The notes: a model not told the origin generated them from the letters alone. Shown: positions 46,910 to 56,684, numbered from the stretch's first letter. The stretch: DNA of 64,000 bases from Bog-473 sp963838835 (GCA_963838835.1 CAWITA010000019.1:186001-250000); one strand, 5' to 3'. Numbers and translations: made by a program.

Positions 46910-47144
46910 GGCCTCCGCTCGCTCAAGACGTCGCCGAACCCAATCCGACGTGCTCCAGCGTATGGGCCGAAACCGTCACCAAGACGTCAGCGACCCGAGA
47001 TACCCAACTCGTCCTCTCCGCAACCACCGCTCCAACCGCGGTTGCGGGACGACGGTGATCGGAACCGGAACGGACGTCGGACGGCCGCCCACGAAGGCGT
47101 CCGGTGCACCTCCCGCTCCCCGAGAGGCCCCGCTGACCCTCCGG

Positions 47145-47150
47145 TAGGCT
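47145..47150 (+). promoter_or_regulatory. -10 box before the aldolase gene
   Basis: TAGGCT, 8 nt before ATG 47159, with no ribosome-binding site between them. It sits in the 249-bp divergent region shared with the L,D-transpeptidase, which otherwise holds nothing recognisable. Confidence 0.42.
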
Positions 47151-47158
47151 GGGCCACC

Positions 47159-48220
47159 ATGAGCACGAGCACCGACCTCCACGAGCTCCTCGGCGACGAT
47201 GCGGATGGCCTCCTCGGCCATACGGCCAAGGCCTTCCCAGCGGAGAACCTGACCCTCCCAGGCCCCGACTACCTCGATCGTGTCTTCACCATCAGCGACC
47301 GCAACCCCACCGTCCTGCGCAACCTCGGGACGTTGTTCAACCACGGACGCCTCGGCGGCACTGGATACGTCTCCATCCTCCCGGTCGACCAGGGCATCGA
47401 GCACTCCGCCGCGGCGAGCTTCTCGAAGAACCCGGCCTACTTCGACCCCCTGAACCTCCTCGAGCTCGCCCTCGCCGGCGACTGCAACGCCGTCGCCACG
47501 ACGCTCGGCACCCTCGGCCTGGCCTCACGGAGATACGTGCACCGCATCCCCTTCATCGTCAAGCTGAACCACAACGCGTTCTTGCACGTGCCCGACACCT
47601 ACGACCAGATCATGTTCGCTTCCGTCCGCCAGGCAGCCGATCTGGGCGCCGTCGGGGTGGGCGCCACCATCTACTTCGGCTCGGACGACATGGACCGCGA
47701 ACTGCAGGAGGTCTCGGCCGCCTTCGCCGAGGCGCACCGGCTCGGCCTGTTCACCGTGTTGTGGTGCTACCTCCGCAACCCGGCCTTCAAGAAGGACGGC
47801 GTCAACTACGAGGTCTCGGCCGACCTCACCGGCCAGGCCAACCACATGGGCGTGACGATCGAGGCCGACATCGTCAAGCAGAAGCAGCCGGAGAACAACG
47901 GCGGGTACACCGCCATCGGCTTCGGCCGCACCGACCCGCTCGTCTACGACGAGCTCACGACCGACCACCCGATCGACCTCACCCGCTGGCAGGTCGTCAA
48001 CTGCTACGCCGGTCGCATCGGCCTCATCAACTCGGGGGGCGAGTCCAAGGGCGAGAACGACCTGGCCCAGGCCGTGCGCACCGCCGTGATCAACAAGCGC
48101 GCCGGCGGGATGGGTCTCATCGTGGGCCGGAAGTCCTTCCAGCGCCCGCTCGCCGAGGGTGCCGCTCTCATCCACGCCGTCCAGGACGTGTACCTCAATC
48201 CCGAGGTGACCGTCGCCTGA
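47159..48220 (+). CDS. Class I fructose-bisphosphate aldolase (DhnA/FbaB type)
   Basis: 353-residue Schiff-base aldolase of glycolysis/gluconeogenesis. YVSILPVDQGIEHSAAASF is the family signature; IPFIVKLNHNAFL, GVGATIYFGSDDMDRELQE and LINSGGESKGENDLAQAVR continue the barrel, with a GGMGLIVGRKSFQRP phosphate site at the end. ATG 47159 follows a -10-like box. It stands alone as a transcription unit ending near the palindrome at 48254. Confidence 0.93.
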   Translation: MSTSTDLHELLGDDADGLLGHTAKAFPAENLTLPGPDYLDRVFTISDRNPTVLRNLGTLFNHGRLGGTGYVSILPVDQGIEHSAAASFSKNPAYFDPLNLLELALAGDCNAVATTLGTLGLASRRYVHRIPFIVKLNHNAFLHVPDTYDQIMFASVRQAADLGAVGVGATIYFGSDDMDRELQEVSAAFAEAHRLGLFTVLWCYLRNPAFKKDGVNYEVSADLTGQANHMGVTIEADIVKQKQPENNGGYTAIGFGRTDPLVYDELTTDHPIDLTRWQVVNCYAGRIGLINSGGESKGENDLAQAVRTAVINKRAGGMGLIVGRKSFQRPLAEGAALIHAVQDVYLNPEVTVA

Positions 48221-48452
48221 CCCTGAGGGGGCCGCCTCGTCGGTGCTGCACCACCTCCGCGCGGAGGACGGCCCCGGGCGTCTGTCGGGCGCACCCCGAC
48301 CCATCGGAGCAACGGCGTATGAAGATGGTCCCCCCCTGCCCCGGGGGTAGGATCGACCCGAACGAGCAATTCGGACGGAGATGCCGCGCCCAGAGCCGAC
48401 GAGGTGCGCGACGGCCCACCGCGGTGAGCCATGACTCTCCACCGTCCACGAC
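48221..48452. other. Intergenic region between aldolase and korA
   Basis: Holds a perfect 14-bp palindrome CCTCCGCGCGGAGG (48254-48267), a possible terminator stem without T-run. TAGGAT at 48346-48351 is a possible -10 for korAB, which would give a leader of about 100 nt. No gene seen. Confidence 0.4.
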
Positions 48453-50348
48453 ATGAGACGAGGCAGCCCCGTGGCTTCGGGAACGCAACACGCGACAGAG
48501 CAATTGGACCAGGTCATCGTGCGCTTCGCCGGCGACTCGGGAGACGGCATGCAGCTCACCGGCGACCGCTTCACCACCAGCAGCGCCCTGCTGGGCAACG
48601 ACTTGTCCACCTTCCCCGACTTCCCCGCCGAGATCCGGGCCCCCGCGGGCACCCTGAACGGCGTCTCGGCCTTCCAGGTCCACATCTCGGACCACGACAT
48701 CCTGACCCCGGGCGACTCGCCGAACGCGCTGGTGGCAATGAACCCGGCCGCCCTCAAGGCCAACATCGACCTGATGGCCCAAGGAACGGTCCTCATCGTC
48801 AACAGCGACTCCTTTGACGAGCGCAGCCTCACCAAGGCGGGCTACGAGGCCAACCCGCTGACCGACGGCTCGCTCAGCGCCTACATCGTCTACGAGATCC
48901 CCATGACCTCCATCACCCAGGAGGTCTGCAAGGAGGCCGGGGTCAAGCCGCGCGACGCCGAGCGCTCCAAGAACTTCTTCGCGCTCGGCTTGGTGAGCTG
49001 GCTCTACACCCGTCCCGTCGACCCCACCCTCAAGTGGATCGCCGAGCGCTTCGCTCCCAAGCCCCAGGTGGTCGAGGCCAACACCCGCGCCTTCCGGGCC
49101 GGCTACGACTTCGGCGAGACGGCCGAGCTCTTCGAGTCCAACTACGAGATTCGCCCGGCGACCTTCGACCCGGGTGAGTACGTGCAGGTCACCGGCAACC
49201 AGGCGCTCGCCTGGGGGCTGATCACCGCCTCACGGCTCGCCGGCTTGCCACTCTTCCTCGGCAGCTACCCCATCACCCCCGCCTCGGACATCTTGCACGA
49301 GCTGAGCCGCCGCAAGGAGTTCGGGATCCGCACGTTCCAGGCCGAGGACGAGATCGCCGGCATCGGCGCCGCGCTCGGCGCGTCGTTCGGGGGTGCCATC
49401 GGGGTGACCACGACCAGCGGGCCCGGGCTCGACCTCAAGTCCGAGACGATCGGCCTCGCCATCAACCTGGAGTTGCCGCTGATCATCGTCGACGTCCAGC
49501 GCGGCGGCCCCTCCACCGGCCTCCCCACCAAGACCGAGCAGGCGGACCTGCTCCACGCCATGTACGGCCGCCACGGCGAGGCGCCGCTGCCGATCCTGGC
49601 GCCGAAGACGCCGAGCGACTGCTTCGCGGCGGCGATCGAGGCAACCCGGCTGGCCGTGAAGTACCGCACGCCGGTCATCTTGCTCTCCGACGGCTACCTG
49701 GCCAACGGGGCGGAGCCCTGGCGCTTGCCCGACCTCGACGCGTTCGAGCCGATCGAAGCCGGCTTCGCGGCCGAGCCCAACCACGTCGACGACGCCGGCA
49801 ACCCGACGTTCTGGCCCTACGTGCGCGACCCGGAGACGCTGGCCCGACCGTGGGCCCCGCCGGGTCTGCCGGGTCTGGAGCACCGCATCGGCGGCCTCGA
49901 GAAGTCGGACGGCAGCGGCAACGTGTCCTACGAGGGCGTCAACCACGAGCGCATGGTCCACCTCCGCCAGGACAAGATCGCCGGAATCGTTGCCGACATC
50001 CCGCCCGTCGAGGTCAACGACGAGAACGGGGACGCGCAGCTGCTGCTGGTCACTTGGGGCTCGACCTACGCTGCGGTCGCGGCGGGTGTCAAGCGGGTGC
50101 GCGCGCGCGGCATGAAGGCGGCGCACGTGCATCTGCGGCACCTCAACCCGCTTCCCGCCAACCTCGGTGAGGTGCTGGGCCGCTACACGCAGGTCCTCGT
50201 GCCCGAGATGAACCTCGGCCAGCTGAGCCGGATCTTGCGCGCCGAGTACCTCGTCGACGCCCTGGCCATGTCCAAAATGCAGGGTGTCCCGTTCCGCGTG
50301 GGAGAGATCGAGGCAGCCATCACCGCGTTGCTCGGAGGCAAATCATGA
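48453..50348 (+). CDS. korA: 2-oxoacid:ferredoxin oxidoreductase subunit alpha (gamma-alpha fusion)
   Basis: 631-residue subunit that oxidatively decarboxylates 2-oxoglutarate (or a related 2-oxoacid) to the CoA ester while reducing ferredoxin. The N-terminal gamma domain (VIVRFAGDSGDGMQLTGDRF) is fused to the alpha domain (GSYPITPASDILHELSRR, TTTSGPGLDLKSETIGLA, VDVQRGGPSTGLPTKTEQAD). This pairing is the KorA form seen in mycobacteria, where it can replace 2-oxoglutarate dehydrogenase. ATG 48453 or GTG 48471 may be the start. Overlaps korB by 4 bp. Confidence 0.95.
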   Translation: MRRGSPVASGTQHATEQLDQVIVRFAGDSGDGMQLTGDRFTTSSALLGNDLSTFPDFPAEIRAPAGTLNGVSAFQVHISDHDILTPGDSPNALVAMNPAALKANIDLMAQGTVLIVNSDSFDERSLTKAGYEANPLTDGSLSAYIVYEIPMTSITQEVCKEAGVKPRDAERSKNFFALGLVSWLYTRPVDPTLKWIAERFAPKPQVVEANTRAFRAGYDFGETAELFESNYEIRPATFDPGEYVQVTGNQALAWGLITASRLAGLPLFLGSYPITPASDILHELSRRKEFGIRTFQAEDEIAGIGAALGASFGGAIGVTTTSGPGLDLKSETIGLAINLELPLIIVDVQRGGPSTGLPTKTEQADLLHAMYGRHGEAPLPILAPKTPSDCFAAAIEATRLAVKYRTPVILLSDGYLANGAEPWRLPDLDAFEPIEAGFAAEPNHVDDAGNPTFWPYVRDPETLARPWAPPGLPGLEHRIGGLEKSDGSGNVSYEGVNHERMVHLRQDKIAGIVADIPPVEVNDENGDAQLLLVTWGSTYAAVAAGVKRVRARGMKAAHVHLRHLNPLPANLGEVLGRYTQVLVPEMNLGQLSRILRAEYLVDALAMSKMQGVPFRVGEIEAAITALLGGKS

Positions 50349-51406
50349 GTGAGTCCAACGGCGCCAACGGGTCCAACGGGTCCGTCGCCACCGCCGTCCC
50401 CGTCACCACCCGCAAGGACTGGACCAGCGACCAGGAGGTCCGCTGGTGCCCGGGCTGCGGTGATTACTCCATCCTGGCGGCCGTGCAAATGCTCATGCCC
50501 GAGCTGGGCGTGCGACGTGAGAACACGGTGTTCCTCTCGGGCATCGGCTGCGCGGCGCGCTTTCCGTACTACATGAACACGTACGGCATGCACTCCATTC
50601 ACGGACGGGCTCCGGCGATTGCGACGGGCCTCGCCACGACGCGCCCCGACCTCGACGTGTGGGTCATCTCGGGCGACGGCGACTCGCTGTCCATCGGGGG
50701 CAACCACCTCATCCACGCGCTGCGGCGCAACGTCCGGCTGAACATCTTGATGTTCAACAACCAGATCTACGGGCTGACCAAGGGCCAGTACTCGCCGACG
50801 TCCGAGGTGGCCAAGGTGACCAAGTCCACGCCGTTCGGCTCGGTCGACACGCCGTTCAACCCGGTGTCGCTCGCTCTCGGTGCCGAAGCGACCTTCGTGG
50901 CCCGAACCCACGACATGGACCGCGCCCACATGCAGGAGACCTTCCGCCGGGCCCACCAGCACAACGGTGCCGCTTTCGTCGAGGTTTTGCAGAACTGCAA
51001 CGTGTTCAACGACGGCGCGTTCGAAAAGATCACCGGCCGCGATGTGCGGGCGAGCATGTTGATCCCGCTCGAGCACGGCAAGCCCATCGTCTTCGGCGGC
51101 GAGGGCAACGAGCGCGGCGTGGTCCAGCGTCCCGACGGCAGCCTCGAGATCGTCTCGGTGGCCGACGCCGGTCTCGACACGCTCTTGGTGCACGACGAGG
51201 CCCGTGCGGATCCGGGCCTGGCCTTCGCGCTCTCGCGCCTGGCCCACGGTCCTTACGAGCCGACGCCGATCGGCGTGTTCCGCGCCGTCGAGCGCCCCGA
51301 GTACGGGCAGCAGATGTCCGACCAAATCGTCGACGCCCAGGCCAAGCGCGGCTTGGGCGACGTTGCGGCGCTGCTGCGCTCCGGCTCGAGCTGGACGGTG
51401 AACTAG
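50345..51406 (+). CDS. korB: 2-oxoacid:ferredoxin oxidoreductase subunit beta
   Basis: 353-residue thiamine diphosphate subunit. RWCPGCGDYSILAAVQ is the N-terminal signature, GDGDSLSIGGNHLIHALRRN with NNQIYGLTKGQYSPTS the TPP/Mg site. It has the four-cysteine pattern in part (CPGC, GIGCAARF, LQNCNVF) expected for a [4Fe-4S] cluster. Partner of KorA. Confidence 0.96.
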   Translation: MSESNGANGSNGSVATAVPVTTRKDWTSDQEVRWCPGCGDYSILAAVQMLMPELGVRRENTVFLSGIGCAARFPYYMNTYGMHSIHGRAPAIATGLATTRPDLDVWVISGDGDSLSIGGNHLIHALRRNVRLNILMFNNQIYGLTKGQYSPTSEVAKVTKSTPFGSVDTPFNPVSLALGAEATFVARTHDMDRAHMQETFRRAHQHNGAAFVEVLQNCNVFNDGAFEKITGRDVRASMLIPLEHGKPIVFGGEGNERGVVQRPDGSLEIVSVADAGLDTLLVHDEARADPGLAFALSRLAHGPYEPTPIGVFRAVERPEYGQQMSDQIVDAQAKRGLGDVAALLRSGSSWTVN

Positions 51407-51409
51407 GAA

Positions 51410-51898
51410 TCAGGGCGAGGCCGCCGGCCCCGCCTCGTCGGGACCGGCTTCGGCGTCCTCCTTGATCCGCTCCAACGTGATGCGCATGTTGTTGCGGTTC
51501 GTTTTGCCGCGGGACCAGCCCAGCAGGGCCCAGTACAGGCGCAGCCACCAGACCGGTGACAGCGTGAAGGACTCGGTCACGTCGCAGCCGCCGTCCGCCG
51601 GCGCGATCTCGTAACCCCAGACGCTGAGCGGTGGTTTGCCCGCGGCGCCCACCCCGAACGAGAACGTCTTGCCCGGATCGCACGCCGTCACCGTGCACGA
51701 CGTCGAGTATTTGATCCCCCGCCGGTTGCGGTTCACGTGGCCCCGGAATCTCGCCCCCAGCGCGGGGCCCGTCGCGCCTTCGATCCACTCGGCCCCGAAG
51801 GTCTCGGGGCTGTAGCGGCCGATGCGGGTGACGTCGCTCACCAGGCCCCACACGCGGTCGGGTGGCGCTTGCATGTGGAGCGTGACGGACTCGTGCAT
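51410..51898 (-). CDS. SRPBCC-family (polyketide cyclase/START-like) protein
   Basis: 162 residues with the helix-grip layout: HESVTLHMQAPPDRVWGLVSD at the start, FSFGVGAAGKPPLSVWGYEI in the middle and a C-terminal helix (LERIKEDAEAG). Such proteins bind small hydrophobic ligands; ligand unknown. It is 9 bp downstream of the DUF1015 gene on the same strand and converges on korB with only 3 bp between. Confidence 0.83.
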   Translation of the reverse strand: MHESVTLHMQAPPDRVWGLVSDVTRIGRYSPETFGAEWIEGATGPALGARFRGHVNRNRRGIKYSTSCTVTACDPGKTFSFGVGAAGKPPLSVWGYEIAPADGGCDVTESFTLSPVWWLRLYWALLGWSRGKTNRNNMRITLERIKEDAEAGPDEAGPAASP

Positions 51899-51907
51899 CT
51901 CGCTACC

Positions 51908-53113
51908 TCAGGGAAGGTCGAGGGACCGGAACACCATGCCGGTCCGCGGCTTGGGACTGAAGTACGTGGTCTTTGGGGGCATGCGCCGGCGATCGTTGGC
52001 CCACTCGTCGATCTGCTTGACCGTGACCGGCCGGAGGAGGAAGGCGGCTTGGGCCCCCCCGTCGTGGAGGGCCGCCCTGGCCTCGCTGACGCTGTGTCGG
52101 TGCATGACCTCGTGGGCGGGGAGTCCCGCGAGCACCGAGGCGATCAGGCTCGAGTCGAGATCGTTGCCCACCTCCTCGTGGACCTCGGCGTGGGGGAGCA
52201 GCAGGTAGGCCTTTCCCCCGGTGACGAGCGCCAGCGAGTTGGAATCCGAGAGCGCGCCGAGGGTGCGGTCGTCGTCGGCGCCCGCTCGCACGACGTCGAA
52301 CCACTGGCCCAGCGTCCCGACCAGGTCGAAGTCCTCCGGGAGCCCGCTGATGGTGCGGTGGATGGCGCCGACCGTGAGTTGCTGCTCGGACAGCTCGACC
52401 ACCAGGGCCAGCACAAGGTCGTGCGGTCCGGCCCGGCCGCCGTTGGCGGCGCGGCACTCGGCCTGATAGGCGCGGGCCGTTTCGTAACGATGGTGGCCGT
52501 CGGCCAGGACCACGGGCGTTGACGCGACGGCGGCGGCGACGGCCGCCACCGCGTCAGGGTCGCTCAGGACCCAGATCTGATGGCGGACGCCGTCGTCGTC
52601 GTAGGCGTCCGCCACCGGTTCGTCGTCCGTGGGGTCGAAGGTGGCCGTCACCCCCGGCGCCATGGAGAGACCCCAGATCGGCGACAGGTTGGCCCGGGTG
52701 GCGCGCAGGAGGTCGAGCCGGTCGCTCTTGGGCTTGGGCAGGGTCTGCTCGTGGGGGAGGATCTCGCTCTCCTCGCCCGGCTGGGCCAGCCCGAGCGCTC
52801 CGATCACGCCAGTGGTGGTGCGCCCCGTGGTGTCCGTCATCCGGTACGGGTACAGGCTCGGTTCCGGCTCCGCCACGATGGTGCGCTCCGCCTGCCAGCG
52901 GGTGAACAGGTCGGTCGCCACGGCGTAGCGGTCGTGCCCCGCCGCGAGATCCGCCTCGGGCAGCTCGACGAGGACGGCGTTGGCCGGGTGGCGCGAGGCC
53001 AGATGCACGCGCTCGGTCGGACTGATGACGTCGTACGGCGGGGCGATGACCTGGGCAATGGGCGCCACCTCGGGCCGGTAGCGCAGGCCCTGGAACGGTT
53101 CGAAACGAGGCAC
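51908..53113 (-). CDS. DUF1015 family protein (SerK/SbnI-like)
   Basis: About 401 residues. VPRFEPFQGLRYRPE and APPYDVISPTERVHLA are the conserved start, ILPHEQTLPKPKSDRLDLL the central signature, VLADGHHRYETARAY and MHRHSVSEARAAL later blocks. The family includes free serine kinases (SerK) and the SbnI regulator/kinase; specific activity here is inferred only. GTG 53113 gives the usual N-terminus; GTG 53131 is also open. Confidence 0.85.
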   Translation of the reverse strand: MPRFEPFQGLRYRPEVAPIAQVIAPPYDVISPTERVHLASRHPANAVLVELPEADLAAGHDRYAVATDLFTRWQAERTIVAEPEPSLYPYRMTDTTGRTTTGVIGALGLAQPGEESEILPHEQTLPKPKSDRLDLLRATRANLSPIWGLSMAPGVTATFDPTDDEPVADAYDDDGVRHQIWVLSDPDAVAAVAAAVASTPVVLADGHHRYETARAYQAECRAANGGRAGPHDLVLALVVELSEQQLTVGAIHRTISGLPEDFDLVGTLGQWFDVVRAGADDDRTLGALSDSNSLALVTGGKAYLLLPHAEVHEEVGNDLDSSLIASVLAGLPAHEVMHRHSVSEARAALHDGGAQAAFLLRPVTVKQIDEWANDRRRMPPKTTYFSPKPRTGMVFRSLDLP

Positions 53114-53159
53114 CGGGCCACTCTGGCACACCCCAGACGTGGCCGTCGGAGGTCACTCC

Positions 53160-53165
53160 TAGACT
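53160..53165 (+). promoter_or_regulatory. -10 box before pgsA-like gene
   Basis: TAGACT, 8 nt before GTG 53174, with no ribosome-binding site between them. Confidence 0.4.
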
Positions 53166-53173
53166 CGGGTGGC

Positions 53174-53767
53174 GTGGACGACGACGGGCTGGACCGGATC
53201 CTCACCGCTCCCAACGTCATCACGATGGCACGGCTCTTGTGCATCCCAATCTTCTTGTGGTTGCTCTTCGTGGCACATCGGCAGACCGCGGCGGCGGTCT
53301 TGTTGGCCGTGCTCGGCGCCACCGACTGGGTGGATGGCCATGTGGCGCGCCGCTACGGGCAGGTGTCGACGTTCGGCAAGGTGCTCGACCCGACGGCCGA
53401 CCGGATCCTCGTCGGCACGGCGGTGATCTCCATCATGATCTACGGCGCGGTCCCTCTCTGGTTCGGCATCGCCACCATTGCCCGTGAGGTCCTGGTGTCG
53501 GCGATGGTGGTGCTGCTGGCCGCAATGGGTGCGGCGCGCATCGATGTGTTGTGGGTCGGCAAAGCGGGCACGTTCGGTTTGATGTTCGCCTACCCGGCCT
53601 TCCTCCTGGGCGACGGGACGGCTTCCTGGCAGGAGCCCATTCGGGCGATCGCCTGGGTGACGGGCCTGGTCGGGCTCGCGCTGGCCTGGTGGGCGGCGGG
53701 GAGTTATGTCGGACCGGCGCGCCGGGCCCTGCGCGTGGGCCGAGCCGCCCGCAAGAGCGCCGTATGA
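53174..53767 (+). CDS. CDP-alcohol phosphatidyltransferase (probable phosphatidylglycerophosphate synthase)
   Basis: 197-residue membrane enzyme with five or six hydrophobic segments. The active-site pattern DGx2ARx8Gx3Dx3D is complete: DWVDGHVARRYGQVSTFG then KVLDPTADR (about residues 57-82). NVITMARLLCIPIFL is the usual first helix, resembling PgsA; the exact alcohol (glycerol-3-P, inositol-P) is not provable. Overlaps the next gene by 4 bp. Confidence 0.88.
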   Translation: MDDDGLDRILTAPNVITMARLLCIPIFLWLLFVAHRQTAAAVLLAVLGATDWVDGHVARRYGQVSTFGKVLDPTADRILVGTAVISIMIYGAVPLWFGIATIAREVLVSAMVVLLAAMGAARIDVLWVGKAGTFGLMFAYPAFLLGDGTASWQEPIRAIAWVTGLVGLALAWWAAGSYVGPARRALRVGRAARKSAV

Positions 53768-56256
53768 AAGCGGTGATCATGGCCGGCGGAGAGGGGACAC
53801 GGTTGCGCCCCCAGACGTCCAACCTGCCCAAGCCGATGCTTCCGCTCGTTGGGCGGCCGATGATGGAACACATCGTCTCCCTGCTGCGGCGGCACGGGAT
53901 CACCGACATCGTCGTCACGGTCGCCTTCCTCCCGAACGCCATTCGGAGCTACTTCGGCGACGGCAGCGAGCTCGGTGTGCGCATGTCCTACGCGACCGAG
54001 GAGTCACCGCTGGGCACGGCCGGCTCCGTGCGCAACGCGCGCGAGCAGCTGACCGATCGCTTCCTCGTGATCTCGGGTGACGTCCTGACCGACATCGACC
54101 TGACGTCGGTGATCTCGTTCCACGACAAGAACGAGGCCCTGGCGACAATTGCGCTGTGCGCAGTGGAGAATCCGCTCGAGTTCGGCATCGTGATCACGCG
54201 TGAGGACGGCAGCATCGAACGTTTTCTCGAGAAGCCCGGATGGGGTCAGGTGTTCAGTGACACCATCAACACCGGCATCTACGTGCTCGAGCCCCAGATC
54301 TTCGACCTCATTCCCGACGGGCGATCAGTCGACTTCTCCGGCGAGGTGTTCCCGGCGGCGCTCGAGGCCGGAAAGCCGCTCTATGGGTACGTGGCCGACG
54401 GCTACTGGGAGGACGTCGGTACGACGGCGGCCTACCTGAAGGCCCACGAGGACATCCTCGGCGGGAAGGTCCAGGTCGAGGTCTCGGGATTCGAGCTCCG
54501 CCCCGGTATCTGGGTCGGGAAGGGCTCTTCCATCGACCCGTCGGTACGCATCGACCCACCGACGTTCATCGGTGAGAACTGCACCATCGATCGAGACGTC
54601 GCGCTGGGGGCCTACTCGACCGTCGGCGCCAACACCCAGGTGGCGGAGCGAGCCGAGCTGCAGCGGTCGGTGATCGGGGAGAACTCCTATCTCGGCCCTG
54701 CCGTCAGGGTGGAGGGTGCCGTCCTCGGCCGGTCGTGCGACCTGCGGGTGAGCGCCCGCGTCGAACCGGGGGCGGTGGTGGGGGAGGGCTGTCTGATCGG
54801 AGCCCACGCGGAGGTCCGCAGCGACGTCAAGATCTACCCCTACAAGGTCGTCGAGGCTGGTGCCCAGGTCAACGCCTCAATTGTGTGGGAATCGGGGGGG
54901 GCCCGCACCCTCTTCGGCCCCGAGGGCGTGCAGGGCATCGCCAACGTCGACATCAGTCCGGAGCTGGCGGTGCGGCTCGCCAAGGCGTGGGCCTCCGGCT
55001 TCGAGAAGGGCTCGCACATCACGGCCTCCCGTGACACCAGCCGCATCGCCCGAGTGCTCAAGCGCGCCCTCATGGTGGGGTGCAACTCGGTGGGAGTCAA
55101 CGTCAACGACCTCGAGCTGGCGACGGTGCCGGTGACCCGCCACGATCTCCGCATCCGTGGCAATCGCGGCGGCCTCACCGTGCGTCTCAGCCCCGATGAC
55201 CCGCAGTCGGTGGTCATCCGGTTCTTCGACGAACGCGGCATCGATCTCTCCGAGAGCGACCAGCGTCGTATCGAGCGGATGTACCACCGCGAGGAGTTCC
55301 GCCGCGTGACGGCGGGCGAGATCGGCGACATCGACTTCTCGCCGCGCACCATCGAGCTCTATACCGCGGCCGTCGTCGACGCGTTCGGCTTGCGACGTGA
55401 AGCCGGACACGAGGTGAAGCTGGTGCTCGATCTCTCCTATGGCGCCGCGAGCTTGGTCATGCCCAACCTTCTCTCGAAGGTCGGAGCCGATGTGCTCAGC
55501 ATCAACCCCTACGCGCAGACACCCGGCATGATCTCGGTCGACCGCACTCTGAGTGAAGCGAGGGTGGCCGACGCGGTCCGCAGCTCGGGGGCAGACCTGG
55601 GCGCGGTGATCGATGCCGGTGGCGAGCGACTCACCCTCATCGACGGCACCGGGCACGTTCTCTCCGACGACGAGGCGATCATGGCCTTCATCGAGCTGTC
55701 CACCGCCGTCGGCGCGATGGACCGGGTCGCGCTTCCGGTGACTGCGAGCGATCGGACCGCGCGCTTCTGCGAGGGGCGCGGCGTGGAGTTGACACTGACG
55801 CCGCTCTTGGCGTCGGGGCTGCTCGAAGCAGCGGCATCCGGTGGCGTCTCCTTCGCGTCGGACCGGCGCGGAGGCTACGCGTTCCCCACCTTCATGCCGG
55901 CCTTCGACGGTGCGGCCGCTCTGGTCCGTCTGGTATCGCTGTTGGGTCAGAGCCAGGCCTCGTTGGCCGACATCGTTGCCGCCACGCCACCCATGCCGAT
56001 CGTGCACCAGGAGGTGGCGACACCCCTGGAGCAAAAGGGCCTGATCATGCGGACACTCATGGAACAGCTGACCGACGAGGGTATTGAGCCGGTGCTGGTG
56101 GACGGCATCAAAGTGGTGTCGGACCAGGGGTGGGCCCTGGTCGTCCCGGACCCCGAGAACCCGGTCACCCACGTCTGGACGGAGGGGTCCGACCTCGCAG
56201 GGTCGGAGGCGCTCGCGTCGAGCTACGCGGAGCGGATCAGCCGGATGTTGCCATAG
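53764..56256 (+). CDS. Mannose-1-phosphate guanylyltransferase-like / phosphomannomutase-like fusion protein
   Basis: 830 residues. The N-terminal nucleotidyltransferase (1-235) has MAGGEGTRLRPQTSNLPKPM and VISGDVLTDIDL. A left-handed beta-helix follows (about 255-375, hexapeptides such as IDRDVALGAYSTVGANTQ). The C-terminal half (about 385-830) is a phosphohexomutase fold, but the phosphoserine loop TASHNP reads TASRDTSR and the metal loop DGDxDR reads DAGGER, so mutase activity is doubtful. Likely makes GDP-mannose or another NDP-sugar for envelope glycans. Similar fusions occur near pgsA/gcvH in Actinobacteria. Confidence 0.88.
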   Translation: MKAVIMAGGEGTRLRPQTSNLPKPMLPLVGRPMMEHIVSLLRRHGITDIVVTVAFLPNAIRSYFGDGSELGVRMSYATEESPLGTAGSVRNAREQLTDRFLVISGDVLTDIDLTSVISFHDKNEALATIALCAVENPLEFGIVITREDGSIERFLEKPGWGQVFSDTINTGIYVLEPQIFDLIPDGRSVDFSGEVFPAALEAGKPLYGYVADGYWEDVGTTAAYLKAHEDILGGKVQVEVSGFELRPGIWVGKGSSIDPSVRIDPPTFIGENCTIDRDVALGAYSTVGANTQVAERAELQRSVIGENSYLGPAVRVEGAVLGRSCDLRVSARVEPGAVVGEGCLIGAHAEVRSDVKIYPYKVVEAGAQVNASIVWESGGARTLFGPEGVQGIANVDISPELAVRLAKAWASGFEKGSHITASRDTSRIARVLKRALMVGCNSVGVNVNDLELATVPVTRHDLRIRGNRGGLTVRLSPDDPQSVVIRFFDERGIDLSESDQRRIERMYHREEFRRVTAGEIGDIDFSPRTIELYTAAVVDAFGLRREAGHEVKLVLDLSYGAASLVMPNLLSKVGADVLSINPYAQTPGMISVDRTLSEARVADAVRSSGADLGAVIDAGGERLTLIDGTGHVLSDDEAIMAFIELSTAVGAMDRVALPVTASDRTARFCEGRGVELTLTPLLASGLLEAAASGGVSFASDRRGGYAFPTFMPAFDGAAALVRLVSLLGQSQASLADIVAATPPMPIVHQEVATPLEQKGLIMRTLMEQLTDEGIEPVLVDGIKVVSDQGWALVVPDPENPVTHVWTEGSDLAGSEALASSYAERISRMLP

Positions 56257-56289
56257 CACCACGGGCCGCGGATTGGTCCCGTTGTCCGA

Positions 56290-56295
56290 TATGGT
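56290..56295 (+). promoter_or_regulatory. -10 box before gcvH
   Basis: TATGGT, 8 nt before ATG 56304, with only a C-rich stretch between. Confidence 0.42.
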
Positions 56296-56303
56296 CGCCC
56301 CCC

Positions 56304-56684
56304 ATGAACGTCCCTGATGATCTGCGCTACTCGCCGGAGCACGAGTGGATCCGCGTCGAGGGGACGCGTGTACGCATCGGCGTGACCGACTATGCCCAGG
56401 ACGCACTGGGCGACATCGTCTTCGTCGACTTGCCCGCGGTGGGAAGCGACATCGAGGCCGGCGGACAGCTCGGCGAGGTCGAGTCGACGAAGTCGGTGTC
56501 GGAGATCTATGCACCGGTGGCGGGGACCGTCACGGCCGTGAACGACGCGCTGGTCGGGGGTCCGGAGCGGATCAACCAGGATCCCTATGGTGAAGGGTGG
56601 ATCTGCGAGCTCGAGCTCGCGCCGGGCGCGGATCCTGAGGCCCTGCTCGACGCGGCCGCCTACCGTGACCTGACAGCCGACTGA
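56304..56684 (+). CDS. gcvH: Glycine cleavage system H protein
   Basis: 126-residue lipoyl carrier. RYSPEHEWIRVEGTRVRIGVTDYAQDALGDIV and the lipoylation site GEVESTKSVSEIYAP (Lys about residue 63) are typical. No gcvT or gcvP is adjacent; in Mycobacterium too gcvH stands apart beside garA, so this is the conserved arrangement. It may also feed lipoyl groups to other complexes. Confidence 0.96.
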   Translation: MNVPDDLRYSPEHEWIRVEGTRVRIGVTDYAQDALGDIVFVDLPAVGSDIEAGGQLGEVESTKSVSEIYAPVAGTVTAVNDALVGGPERINQDPYGEGWICELELAPGADPEALLDAAAYRDLTAD

